Both the position numbers and the translations under genes were made by a program. Below are positions 1-9,984 of a stretch of 11,549 bases of DNA, one piece after another (within the stretch, counting starts at the first letter, position 1; every line of letters starts with the position of its first letter). The notes beneath the pieces were generated by a model that was not told where the DNA came from, searched no databases, and was given only the letters and a program-made list of their open reading frames with translations. The DNA is from Pseudomonadota bacterium. Its GTDB lineage: Bacteria; Pseudomonadota; Gammaproteobacteria; Xanthomonadales; Xanthomonadaceae. The stretch covers positions 1 to 11,549 of the forward strand of contig JAEXRB010000300.1 of the NCBI GenBank assembly GCA_023438325.1, in the 5' to 3' direction.

Positions 1-1296
1 GTCCAGGCCAACGCGTTCGGATTCTTCGGAAACACGCAGGCCCACGGTGAATTTCGCCAACAGCATCGCGATGGCGGTGGCAATGGCGCACCAGACCACC
101 GTGAACACCACGCTGATGACCTGCACACCTACCTGCGTGCCGAGGCTCACGCCTTCGGCCAGGCCGGTGCCGCCGAGCGATGCGGCGCTGAACACGCCTG
201 TCAGCACGGCACCGATGATGCCGGCCACACCGTGCACGCCGAACACATCCAGGCTGTCGTCGGCATTGAGCAACTTCTTGAGGCCGGTGACGGCCCAGAC
301 GCAGATCGCACCTGCCGCAATACCGATGACAATGGCACCAAGCGGCCCGACGCTACCGGCCGCCGGTGTCACGCCCACGAGACCGGCAATCGCGCCGGTG
401 GCTGCACCGAGCGCCGAAGGCTTGCCCTTGACGATGGCTTCCACCAGCGTCCAGGCGAGCACACCTGCGGCAGTGGCGACGATGGTGTTGATCATCGCGA
501 GCGAGGCGGTTTCATTCGCGGCCACGGCCGAACCTGCGTTGAAGCCGAACCAGCCGATCCACAGCAGCGAGGCGCCGATGAAGGTGAACGGCACGCTGTG
601 CGGTTTGATCGCTTCCTTGCCGAAACCCAGGCGTTTGCCGAGGAAGTACGCACCCACCAAACCGGCGACGCCGGCGTTGATGTGCACCACGGTGCCGCCG
701 GCGAAATCGATCACGCCCTTGTGTGCAAGGAATCCGCCGCTCCAGACCATGTGCACCATCGGGAAGTAGGCCAGCGTCACCCAGATCGCCGAGAAAAGCA
801 GCACGGCCGAGAACTTCATGCGCTCGGCGAAGGCGCCCACGATCAGGGCGGCGGTAATGCCTGCAAACGTGGACTGGAACGCGACGAAAAGCAGTTCGGG
901 GATGCCGGCGGCTTCACTGGTAAGGCCGATGCCCTTGAGAAAGGCTTTTTCGGTGAACGAGCCGAAGAAGCTGTTGCCCTCGGTAAACGAGGCGCTGTAG
1001 CCGTAGGCGATCCACAGCAGGATCACCAGCGAAAACACAACCAGGACCTGCATGATCACCGACAGCACGTTCTTGCTGCGGACCATGCCGCCGTAGAACA
1101 GCGCCAGACCGGGCACCACCATCAAGAGCACCAGCAGGGTGGAGGTAAGCATCCAGGCGACGTTGCCGCTGTCGAACACGACTTCGGCGGTTTCCTCCTG
1201 TGCGAGCGCCGGCGCGAGCCAGAACAGGCCGGTGAGGACGAGCATCATCATCAAGGCGGCGCGGGTGCCGCGTGTAAAAGCAATGGGAAATGTCAT
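1..1296 (-). CDS. amtB: AmtB ammonium channel (3' end missing)
   Basis: Inner-membrane ammonium channel of the Amt/Mep/Rh family; it takes in ammonium and is gated by the P-II protein encoded just upstream. 432 codons are visible and the frame is still open at the left edge, where it reads ...EESERVGLD. That is close to the usual AmtB C-terminus, so probably only some 10-20 residues are missing. Residues 1 to about 31 form a signal peptide ending ALA|QEE, as in classical AmtB preproteins. Many hydrophobic helices follow. Asp197 and His205 (in IDFAGGTVVHINAG) and His355 (in DVFGVHGVAG) have the same spacing as E. coli Asp160/His168/His318, the conserved Asp and pore twin-histidine residues. 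The start is set by an AGGAG Shine-Dalgarno 7 bases upstream of the ATG. The gene follows glnK by 19 bases and is the distal gene of the porin-glnK-amtB operon. Identification is firm. Confidence 0.97.
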   Translation of the reverse strand, partial: MTFPIAFTRGTRAALMMMLVLTGLFWLAPALAQEETAEVVFDSGNVAWMLTSTLLVLLMVVPGLALFYGGMVRSKNVLSVIMQVLVVFSLVILLWIAYGYSASFTEGNSFFGSFTEKAFLKGIGLTSEAAGIPELLFVAFQSTFAGITAALIVGAFAERMKFSAVLLFSAIWVTLAYFPMVHMVWSGGFLAHKGVIDFAGGTVVHINAGVAGLVGAYFLGKRLGFGKEAIKPHSVPFTFIGASLLWIGWFGFNAGSAVAANETASLAMINTIVATAAGVLAWTLVEAIVKGKPSALGAATGAIAGLVGVTPAAGSVGPLGAIVIGIAAGAICVWAVTGLKKLLNADDSLDVFGVHGVAGIIGAVLTGVFSAASLGGTGLAEGVSLGTQVGVQVISVVFTVVWCAIATAIAMLLAKFTVGLRVSEESERVGLD

Positions 1297-1315
1297 GGGT
1301 ATTCTCCTGCGCGCT

Positions 1316-2372
<1,057 letters not shown>

Positions 2373-2470
2373 GACAGGCTCCCCTTTGAGCATGTGGATG
2401 GTTGGTCCCTCCCCTCTGGCCGAGTTGTTCTGTGTGCAGGTAGCGTCCGGCCGCCGCCCCTGCTTTTGCT

Positions 2471-2488
2471 GCCATGCCCCCGCATGGC
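2471..2488. repeat. Palindrome upstream of porin-glnK-amtB
   Basis: Perfect inverted repeat GCCATGC-CCCC-GCATGGC with 7-base arms and a 4-base loop. It lies about 100 bases upstream of the porin start and 41 bases beyond the glnA terminator-like hairpin. It could be an operator for the porin-glnK-amtB promoter or a leader hairpin. No known regulator consensus is recognised. There is no T-rich run on either side, so it is not a good terminator. Confidence 0.45.
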
Positions 2489-2528
2489 TGTTGCTGCGCA
2501 TTCCTCTGCGATGAAGCCCTGAAAGCGA

Positions 2529-2560
2529 ACGGGGCTGGAATCTTTCGATTCCAGCCCCGT
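2529..2560 (-). terminator. Terminator-like hairpin after glnA
   Basis: Perfect 13-base inverted repeat (ACGGGGCTGGAAT / ATTCCAGCCCCGT) with a 6-base loop, beginning 10 bases past the glnA stop codon. Read in the glnA direction (minus), the hairpin is followed by GTTCGCTTTC, a poor uridine tract. Read on plus it is followed by GTGTTTTTC, a better tract. Termination after glnA may therefore be incomplete, allowing read-through into the porin-glnK-amtB genes, or the hairpin may mainly stabilise the glnA 3' end. Confidence 0.65.
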
Positions 2561-2569
2561 GTGTTTTTC

Positions 2570-3979
2570 TTACAGCCCGTAGTAGAGCGAGTATTCGAGC
2601 GGGTGTGTGGAGGCCCGGAACTTGGTGACCTCCTGTGCCTTCAACGCGATGTAACCGTCGATGAAGTCATCGCTGAACACGCCGCCGGCCTTGAGGAAGT
2701 CACGATCCTTGTCGAGCGCTTCCAGTGCCTGATCCAGCGAATGGCAGACGGTGGGAATGTTCTTCTCTTCTTCCGGCGGCAGGTCGTACAGATCCTTGTC
2801 CGAAGGCGCGCCCGGGTCGATCTTGTTGCGGATGCCATCGAGCCCGGCCATCAGCAGCGCGGCGAAGGTGAGGTAGCCGGTCTGCATCGGATCGGGAAAA
2901 CGCATTTCGATGCGGCGCGCCTTGGGGCTGTTGACCCACGGAATGCGGCACGAAGCGGAACGGTTGCGGGCCGAGTAAGCCAGCATCACGGGTGCTTCAA
3001 AGCCCGGCACCAGACGCTTGTAGCTGTTGGTGGTGGAGTTGGTGAAGGCATTGATGGCACGGGCGTGCTTGAAGACGCCGCCGATGTACCACAGCGCCAT
3101 TTGCGACAGGCCGCCATAGCCTTCGCCGGCGAACAGGTTTTGCCCGTCCTTGGACAGCGACTGATGCACGTGCATGCCCGAGCCGTTGTCTCCCACCAGT
3201 GGCTTGGGCATGAAGGTGGCGGTTTTGCCGTAGCGATGCGCCACGTTCCTGACCACGTATTTGAGCGTCAGCAGTTCGTCGGCCTTTTTCACCAGCGTGT
3301 TGAACTTGACGCCGATTTCGCATTGGCCGGCGTTGGCCACTTCGTGGTGATGCACTTCGGTTTCGATGCCCAGCGATTCGAGCACCTTGCACATCTCGGC
3401 GCGCAGGTCGTGCAGCGAATCGGTAGGTGCCACCGGGAAGTAGCCGCCCTTCACGCCGGGCCGATAGCCGGAGTTGCCGCCCTCGTATTCCTTGGCCGAG
3501 TTCCAGTGCGCCTCTTCGGATTCAATGTGGAAGAAGGTATGGCCCATCTCGTTCGCCCAGCGCACCGAATCGAACACGAAGAACTCCGGTTCCGGCCCGA
3601 AAAATGCGGTTTCGGCCACACCGCTGGACTTGAGGAAGGCTTCGGCGCGCTTGGCAATGGAGCGTGGGCAGCGGCTGTAGGCCTGCATCGTGGCCGGCTC
3701 CAGCACATCGCAGACCAGAACCAGGGTGGGGTCGGCGGTGAACGGATCGATGAAAGCGCTGTCCGGATCAGGCAGCAGCACCATGTCCGACTCGTTGATG
3801 CCTTTCCAGCCGGCGATGGAGGAACCGTCGAACATCTTGCCGTCTTCGAACAAGGCCGGCTCCACCACGCGGATCGGAAACGTCACGTGATGCTGCTTGC
3901 CGCCCATGTCGGCGAAACGCAGGTCGACGAATTCGATGGCGTTGTCCGAGATGAGTTTTTCGATTTGTTCGTACGACAT
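2570..3979 (-). CDS. glnA: Type I glutamine synthetase GlnA
   Basis: Cytoplasmic dodecameric enzyme that makes glutamine from glutamate, ammonia and ATP. The 469 residues match the usual GSI length. Landmarks are FDGSSIAGW at 50-58 (flexible loop near the active site), the metal/ATP motif FFGPEPEFF around 127-134, [13 protein letters not shown] at 211-223, [17 protein letters not shown] at 259-275 (ATP and glutamate binding), and [11 protein letters not shown] near 339-349. The adenylylation site is Tyr398 in DLYDLPPEE, which places it in the GSI-beta class controlled by GlnE (not in this window). The ATG is preceded by a GGAG Shine-Dalgarno 7 bases away. Transcription probably starts about 30 bases upstream from a sigma-54 promoter with NtrC and IHF sites. 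It lies directly upstream of the porin-glnK-amtB operon on the same strand. Confidence 0.98.
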   Translation of the reverse strand: MSYEQIEKLISDNAIEFVDLRFADMGGKQHHVTFPIRVVEPALFEDGKMFDGSSIAGWKGINESDMVLLPDPDSAFIDPFTADPTLVLVCDVLEPATMQAYSRCPRSIAKRAEAFLKSSGVAETAFFGPEPEFFVFDSVRWANEMGHTFFHIESEEAHWNSAKEYEGGNSGYRPGVKGGYFPVAPTDSLHDLRAEMCKVLESLGIETEVHHHEVANAGQCEIGVKFNTLVKKADELLTLKYVVRNVAHRYGKTATFMPKPLVGDNGSGMHVHQSLSKDGQNLFAGEGYGGLSQMALWYIGGVFKHARAINAFTNSTTNSYKRLVPGFEAPVMLAYSARNRSASCRIPWVNSPKARRIEMRFPDPMQTGYLTFAALLMAGLDGIRNKIDPGAPSDKDLYDLPPEEEKNIPTVCHSLDQALEALDKDRDFLKAGGVFSDDFIDGYIALKAQEVTKFRASTHPLEYSLYYGL

Positions 3980-4020
3980 GGAGCACTCCGCGAGATGGAA
4001 AGAAGGTGTTCCTAGTCATA

Positions 4021-4035
4021 GCAAAGGCTGTGCCA
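4021..4035 (-). promoter_or_regulatory. Sigma-54 (RpoN) promoter of glnA
   Basis: On the minus strand the bases read TGGCAC-AGCCT-TTGC followed by T, an exact match to the sigma-54 consensus TGGCAC-N5-TTGC[A/T], with 10 bases between the GG and GC pairs. Transcription would start near 4010, giving a leader of about 30 bases before the glnA ATG at 3979. This is the expected promoter type for nitrogen-regulated glnA. Confidence 0.9.
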
Positions 4036-4051
4036 CCTCCTTAATTGTTTT

Positions 4052-4064
4052 CAACCTATTGATT
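4052..4064 (-). promoter_or_regulatory. Putative IHF binding site
   Basis: The minus strand reads AATCAATAGGTTG, an exact match to the IHF consensus WATCAANNNNTTR. It lies in an AT-rich stretch (about 4041-4080) between the sigma-54 element and the NtrC-like cluster, centred near -48. IHF bending commonly brings NtrC-type activators to sigma-54 polymerase, so the position fits. Confidence 0.7.
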
Positions 4065-4095
4065 TGAAATGATATTGAAATCCATTGCGCCATCG

Positions 4096-4138
4096 TGCAG
4101 CGAGCCGGTGCACTGATTTGGTGCATTTTTATGGTGCG
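4096..4138. promoter_or_regulatory. NtrC-like enhancer cluster upstream of glnA
   Basis: The central 17-mer TGCACTGATTTGGTGCA (4109-4125) closely matches the enterobacterial NtrC consensus (TGCAC-N7-GTGCA dyad). It is flanked by two weaker 17-mers, TGCAGCGAGCCGGTGCA (4096-4112) and TGCATTTTTATGGTGCG (4122-4138), each overlapping the centre by 4 bases. The cluster is centred near -107 from the predicted start, the usual distance for an NtrC enhancer. The central site is convincing; the flanking ones are inferred from spacing and half-site match. Confidence 0.8.
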
Positions 4139-4346
4139 CTGCACCAGCGACGTATTCGCGCGGTGCGGTGTCGCTCTTTGGTTGCCGATGCTTGACTCGA
4201 CGGCTTTGATCCTCGGCCCGGGTAACCAAGAGGTTGCTGAAAGGCCTTGCCCGGGGTTTTTCGGCGCGAACGGTCGCGGCAAAGCTGTGTCACCTTCAAC
4301 GCCGATCAATCGCTTGCGTGATCGATCGGCGTGCGGCGCGTCCCTG
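4139..4346. other. Intergenic gap with weak inverted repeats
   Basis: No credible gene on either strand. Downstream of the beta-helix gene (minus) there is an imperfect inverted repeat at 4300-4331 (CGCCGATCAATC / GATCGATCGGCG, one mismatch in 12, 8-base loop). It lacks a uridine tract but could be a weak or Rho-assisted 3' end. A second structured part at about 4216-4260 carries two copies of GCCCGGG and a small AACC-AAGA-GGTT hairpin, followed by a run of T on plus. No RNA family was recognised. Confidence 0.5.
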
Positions 4347-5735
4347 CTAGGGTGTCGTAGCTTCGAAGCCATCCCGGAATAGAAAGGGATTGTTGAACTC
4401 ATTGGCGCCGAGGTCCACGCGCGCTCCCATGATGCGCGGATTGCCATCTAAATCCAGGGATCCCAGTCCGCCTGGTGGGGTGGATGTACCTGCATCGATG
4501 GCTGGCGATGAAGGCAGCAAGTGGTAGATCCCATCCACACGCTCGAGGTAGAGCGGGTCTGTTCCAAACAGGCTGTTGTTCACGTTGGCGGACGCGATGC
4601 TGGCATCGGTCGTATCGGCCAAGGTGTTGCTGATGTTCACGGCGCCGTTCACGGCAAGATCGAAACCGGCGTTGTCCGGCACAGTGAGGTTGACCAGTGA
4701 AATATCCGCGCTGTCGCTGATCCCCGCAAGGACACCGCCATCGGTTTCGCTGCGGGAGATTTCGCTGTCCCCCAGCACGACAATGTTGTTGGAGTTGGCG
4801 AACAGGTGAACCTGGTATTTGGCACTCGTGGTCTCCGTTGTCGCATTGTCGGTTACACGCAGCCGCCGCATCAGTATCTGTGCGTTGGATTCACCAGGTG
4901 AATTGAGGGAGACATTGAGGCCGCTGCCCAAAGGTGATGCCGAGGCTGCGCCGATGATGTGGTTGCCCGAAATTTCCAGGTTGTCCAGTTCAACCAAGCC
5001 GTTGCCTGCCGCACCTACCGACAGCCCGCCCGCATAGCCAAACGAAACCTGCAGGGTGTTATTGAAGATCCGTAGATCCGACATCCCTATCCGTGCGTCA
5101 TCCATGGCGAACGCACTCAGCCCGGCGGTGTTGCCGTAGGCTCCGGTTACATGGTTGTTATTGACTTTGCATCGCTCGATTACCAGCACGGCACTGTTGT
5201 AGGCCGCCAGCGAGGCGCCGCCACCGGAGGCCACCAGCGCGCCGCCTCCGTCTGCGATTCCATAGCCGATGCTGCAATCAGAAACCTCCAGGCGGGCATC
5301 ATTGCGGGCGGTCAACCTGGCATTTGCCCCTGACACAGACCTGCCGGACAGGAGGCTGAGGCTGCGTATGGTGACGACTCCGGCTTCGGCATCCACGGTC
5401 AAGGTTCGCCCTTCTTCACTGGCGCTGAGGACGGTTTGGTGGTGGGTGATTACTTGCTGATCGTAGGTGGTGTTCCAGCCGCCGCTGATATCCAAACGTT
5501 CGTTTACCATTTGGGTGATCGTGACGATCTGGCCGCTCATCGATAATCCCCCCCTGATCCGGATTTCGTCATCACCCGAGTGGGCAAGCGCCGCGTTCAC
5601 GGCGTCTTGAATCTGACTGTGGGTGCCGCCAGGCCCTACGGTGAAGACATCCGCCAGAACCAAGCCGGGGCTGGCCACGGCAATGACCGGAAAACACAGT
5701 TTGCGAAACCACGTTGCGACACTTGGCTGAAACAT
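4347..5735 (-). CDS. Secreted right-handed beta-helix protein, DGFE tail
   Basis: 462-residue exported protein of unknown substrate. The N-terminus is a Sec signal peptide (FPVIAVASPGLVLA|D, cut near residue 29). VGPGGTHSQIQDAVNAAL (33-50) is the typical opening of right-handed parallel beta-helix proteins. Residues about 55-400 are repetitive short strands rich in N, S, G and D (ISGNHI, VNNNHVTG, RIFNNT). Residues 408-447, including SSPAIDAGTSTPPGG and LDLDGNPRIMGARVDLGANEF, resemble the end module of 'choice-of-anchor Q' beta-helix proteins. The protein ends in FLFRDGFEATTP, a short tail also seen on the unrelated exported protein at 9985-10620. The start is chosen by an AGGGG Shine-Dalgarno close to the ATG and by the signal peptide. 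It lies 72 bases downstream of the LysR gene on the same strand, with no obvious functional link. Adhesion, polysaccharide binding or lyase activity are all possible. Confidence 0.88.
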   Translation of the reverse strand: MFQPSVATWFRKLCFPVIAVASPGLVLADVFTVGPGGTHSQIQDAVNAALAHSGDDEIRIRGGLSMSGQIVTITQMVNERLDISGGWNTTYDQQVITHHQTVLSASEEGRTLTVDAEAGVVTIRSLSLLSGRSVSGANARLTARNDARLEVSDCSIGYGIADGGGALVASGGGASLAAYNSAVLVIERCKVNNNHVTGAYGNTAGLSAFAMDDARIGMSDLRIFNNTLQVSFGYAGGLSVGAAGNGLVELDNLEISGNHIIGAASASPLGSGLNVSLNSPGESNAQILMRRLRVTDNATTETTSAKYQVHLFANSNNIVVLGDSEISRSETDGGVLAGISDSADISLVNLTVPDNAGFDLAVNGAVNISNTLADTTDASIASANVNNSLFGTDPLYLERVDGIYHLLPSSPAIDAGTSTPPGGLGSLDLDGNPRIMGARVDLGANEFNNPFLFRDGFEATTP

Positions 5736-5807
5736 GAAATTCCCCTGGGTGGATACATGCAGCGGCACGATACGCCCGGGCCCGACGCGTTTCCACCACC
5801 TGCCGAT

Positions 5808-6767
5808 CTATCGCTCCGAATGCCCACCCTCATACCCATCGTGGCGGGTGAACATCGCTGGCTTCATTAAGTCGACGAAGGCGCGTGCCTGCGGGGAAAG
5901 GTATTTGCCCTTGCGGATCACCACGCCATAGCTGCGCGGCGGGAAGTAGGCGCGCAGGTTGCGCACGGCCAGGCGTTCGTGGTCGGTTTCGGTCAGGCAG
6001 ATGCCGGTGACGATGGAAATGCCCAGACCCATCGCCACGTATTGCTTGATGATTTCCCAGCCGCCCACTTCCAGCGCCACGGTGTAGGGCACGCGGCGCT
6101 GTTGGAAAACCAGATCGACAAGGCGATAGGTGGTGAGGCGTTTGGGTGGCAGGATCAGGCCGAACGGGGAAATGTCTTCCAGGGTGAGTGGATGCGCTGT
6201 CGCGAGCGGGTGCCCGAGTGGCGCGATCAGCATCGGATCGAAACTGCGCACCGGCGCGTAATCCAGATCGGTGGGGACATCGAGCATGGAGCCGACGGCC
6301 AGATCCACTTCGTCGGAGCGGATCAGGGCCAGGCCATCCTTGCCGGTGACGTTGTGCAGCTTGAGCTGCACTTCCGGATGCGCCTCGCGGAAGGCTTCCA
6401 CCAGGGTCGGCAGGAAGTACAGGATGGTGGAGCTGCCGGCGGCGATGTTCAGTTCGCCCGCCGACATGCCGCGCAGGCGATGGCGGAACTCACCTTCGAG
6501 CCCGTCCAGTCCATCCACCAGCGGGCGCGCCAGATCGTAAAGCTCCTGCCCTTCGGCCGTGAGATTGAGGCGGCGGCCCTGGCGCTCGAACAGCTTGACC
6601 CCCAATTCGCCTTCCAACGCGCCCAGTTGCAGGCTGACGGCAGGCTGGCTGAGGAAAAGTGCCTCGGCGGCGCGGGTCACCGAGCCGAGGCGTGCGGCAT
6701 GGCAAAACGCACGCAACTGCTTGAGTCGGCTGCCTTTGTAGTAGAAGCGTGCGGCAGGATTGCTCAT
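5808..6767 (-). CDS. LysR-family regulator, CysB-like, divergent from aceBA
   Basis: 319-residue LysR-type transcriptional regulator. The N-terminal winged helix-turn-helix spans about 15-73 (SVTRAAEALFLSQPAVSLQL as core), followed by a linker helix and an effector-binding domain at about 105-303. The layout resembles CysB, but the CysB THTQARY anion-binding motif is replaced by GSSTILYFLP (111-120), so a sulfur-pathway role is unlikely. It is transcribed divergently from aceB across 130 bases that hold a palindrome, so control of the glyoxylate shunt plus autoregulation is the best inference; the ligand is unknown. The start at 6767 is preferred because an in-frame ATG at 6812 lies within the palindrome and its extra 15 residues look non-conserved. 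No clear Shine-Dalgarno precedes 6767, so the start is the least certain part. Confidence 0.92.
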   Translation of the reverse strand: MSNPAARFYYKGSRLKQLRAFCHAARLGSVTRAAEALFLSQPAVSLQLGALEGELGVKLFERQGRRLNLTAEGQELYDLARPLVDGLDGLEGEFRHRLRGMSAGELNIAAGSSTILYFLPTLVEAFREAHPEVQLKLHNVTGKDGLALIRSDEVDLAVGSMLDVPTDLDYAPVRSFDPMLIAPLGHPLATAHPLTLEDISPFGLILPPKRLTTYRLVDLVFQQRRVPYTVALEVGGWEIIKQYVAMGLGISIVTGICLTETDHERLAVRNLRAYFPPRSYGVVIRKGKYLSPQARAFVDLMKPAMFTRHDGYEGGHSER

Positions 6768-6798
6768 CGGTGAGGGCGGTTCATGTTGATGTATTTGT

Positions 6799-6813
6799 AA
6801 TGTTAATAACATT
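6799..6813. promoter_or_regulatory. Palindromic operator candidate, LysR/aceB intergenic
   Basis: AATGTT-AAT-AACATT, a perfect 6-base-arm palindrome in an AT-rich pocket (about 6785-6830) of otherwise GC-rich DNA, followed by a second small dyad TTCATTGAA (6812-6820). It lies about 85 bases upstream of aceB and 32 bases upstream of the LysR start, the usual place for a LysR-type binding site. A possible aceB -35 (TTGGCA at 6830-6835) follows; the matching -10 (near 6852-6858) is poor. Binding by the adjacent regulator is an inference. Confidence 0.5.
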
Positions 6814-6897
6814 CATTGAAACATTTGTCTTGGCAAAGTATCGCTCTGGCGCATAGGTTGGACACCCGTTCCAGCGCCGAAAGCCAAGGAGGCCGTC

Positions 6898-8487
<1,590 letters not shown>

Positions 8488-8531
8488 TCCGCCTCCTCTC
8501 TCCCTGCCCACACGTCCCAAGGAATCCTGCG

Positions 8532-9872
8532 ATGAGTATCCGCCAACAACAGATCGACGCCCTGCAGAAGGAATGGAACACCGACCCGCGCTGGAAGCTG
8601 GTGAAGCGCCCGTACAGCGCCGCCGACGTGGTGCGCCTGCGCGGCAGCCTGCAACCCGAGCACACCCTGGCCAAGCGTGGCGCCGAAAAACTCTGGAAGC
8701 TGGTCAACGGCGAAGCGAAGAAGGGCTACGTCAACGCTTTTGGTGCGATCTCCGCCGGGCAGGCCATGCAGCAGGCCAAGGCGGGGCTGGAAGCGGTGTA
8801 CCTCTCCGGCTGGCAGGTGGCCGCCGATGGCAACACGTCCGAAACCATGTATCCCGATCAGTCGCTGTATGCGTACGACTCGGTGCCTACCATGGTTCGT
8901 CGCATCAACAACACCTTCCAGCGTGCCGATGAGATCCAGTGGAAGAATATTTTCGACGGCAAGGTAAAGGAAGAAGACAGCATCGACTTCTTCCTGCCCA
9001 TCGTGGCAGACGCCGAAGCCGGTTTCGGCGGCGTGCTCAACGCCTACGAACTGATGAAGAACATGATCATCGCCGGTGCCGCCGGGGTGCATTTCGAAGA
9101 TCAGCTCGCGGCAGTGAAAAAGTGCGGTCACATGGGGGGCAAGGTGCTGGTGCCCACTTCCGAAGCGATTCAGAAACTCGTCGCGGCACGCCTGGCTGCC
9201 GATGTGCTCGGGGTGCCGACCATCGTGCTGGCGCGTACCGATGCCGAGGCCGCCAACCTCATCACCTCCGATCATGATGCCAACGACACGCCGTTCCTCA
9301 CCGGCGAGCGCACCAACGAAGGCTTCTACCGCGTCAAGAACGGCTTGGAGCAGGCGATTTCGCGCGGCATTGCCTACGCACCCTATGCGGATCTGGTGTG
9401 GTGCGAAACCGGCACGCCGGACATTGGTTTTGCACGCGAGTTCGCCCAGGCCGTGCTGGCGAAGCATCCCGGCAAGCTGCTCAGCTACAACTGCTCGCCG
9501 AGCTTCAACTGGAAGAAGAACCTCAACGACAAGCAGATTGCCTCGTTCCAGGAAGAGCTCTCCGCACTCGGCTACAAGTACCAGTTCATTACCTTGGCCG
9601 GCATCCACATCAACTGGTACAACACCTTCAAGTTCGCGCACGACTACGCGCGCGGCGAAGGCATGCGTCACTACGTGGAGCAGGTGCAGGAACCCGAGTT
9701 CGCCGCACGCGAGAAGGGCTATACCTTCGTCAGCCATCAGCAGGAAGTGGGTGCCGGTTACTTTGATGACGTGACCACCGTGATTCAGGGTGGCGCCTCT
9801 TCCGTCACCGCGTTGACCGGCTCCACCGAAGAAGAGCAGTTCTACGACGAGAACAAGCGTGCGGTGGCATAA
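8532..9872 (+). CDS. aceA: Isocitrate lyase
   Basis: 446-residue isocitrate lyase, first enzyme of the glyoxylate shunt: isocitrate to succinate plus glyoxylate, which AceB then uses. Landmarks are [10 protein letters not shown] (92-101), [10 protein letters not shown] (158-167, Mg-binding aspartate region), HFEDQ (187-191), the active-site signature KKCGHMGGK (196-204) with catalytic Cys198, LARTDAEAA (233-241), WCETGTPD (290-297) and [11 protein letters not shown] (320-330). Length is like E. coli AceA. The start is set by AAGGA 8 bases upstream and by the canonical MSIRQQQI N-terminus; longer frames into aceB are not plausible. It ends just before a bidirectional terminator. No aceK follows, unlike in enteric aceBAK. 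Confidence 0.98.
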   Translation: MSIRQQQIDALQKEWNTDPRWKLVKRPYSAADVVRLRGSLQPEHTLAKRGAEKLWKLVNGEAKKGYVNAFGAISAGQAMQQAKAGLEAVYLSGWQVAADGNTSETMYPDQSLYAYDSVPTMVRRINNTFQRADEIQWKNIFDGKVKEEDSIDFFLPIVADAEAGFGGVLNAYELMKNMIIAGAAGVHFEDQLAAVKKCGHMGGKVLVPTSEAIQKLVAARLAADVLGVPTIVLARTDAEAANLITSDHDANDTPFLTGERTNEGFYRVKNGLEQAISRGIAYAPYADLVWCETGTPDIGFAREFAQAVLAKHPGKLLSYNCSPSFNWKKNLNDKQIASFQEELSALGYKYQFITLAGIHINWYNTFKFAHDYARGEGMRHYVEQVQEPEFAAREKGYTFVSHQQEVGAGYFDDVTTVIQGGASSVTALTGSTEEEQFYDENKRAVA

Positions 9873-9891
9873 GACAATGTGACACTGAAAA

Positions 9892-9915
9892 AAGGCCCCG
9901 CTCTGGCGGGGCCTT
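9892..9915. terminator. Bidirectional terminator between aceA and converging gene
   Basis: Perfect 10-base stem AAGGCCCCGC / GCGGGGCCTT with loop TCTG, 19 bases after the aceA stop. On plus it is followed by a weak GGGGTT tail. On minus it is followed by six T residues, so it is an efficient terminator for the converging minus-strand gene pair and probably also ends aceBA. Confidence 0.88.
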
Positions 9916-9984
9916 GGGGTTCAGTCAAGGGTGAACGACTAGAACGAGGCGCCGTGGTGGCGGATCCACTCGCTCAGGTGTGCC

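Noticed and set aside
2440..2480. Possible sigma-54 site for the porin operon (TGGCAGCAAAAGC on minus)
   Set aside because: GG and GC are 8 rather than 10 bases apart and the TTGC element is absent.
2474..4015. 513-residue plus-strand open frame opposite glnA
   Set aside because: It covers the glnA gene in antisense; glnA is unambiguous and this translation has no family features.
6768..6812. Longer LysR start at 6812
   Set aside because: The ATG is inside the AATGTT-N3-AACATT palindrome and adds 15 residues unlike LysR N-termini; 6767 is preferred, though its Shine-Dalgarno is weak.
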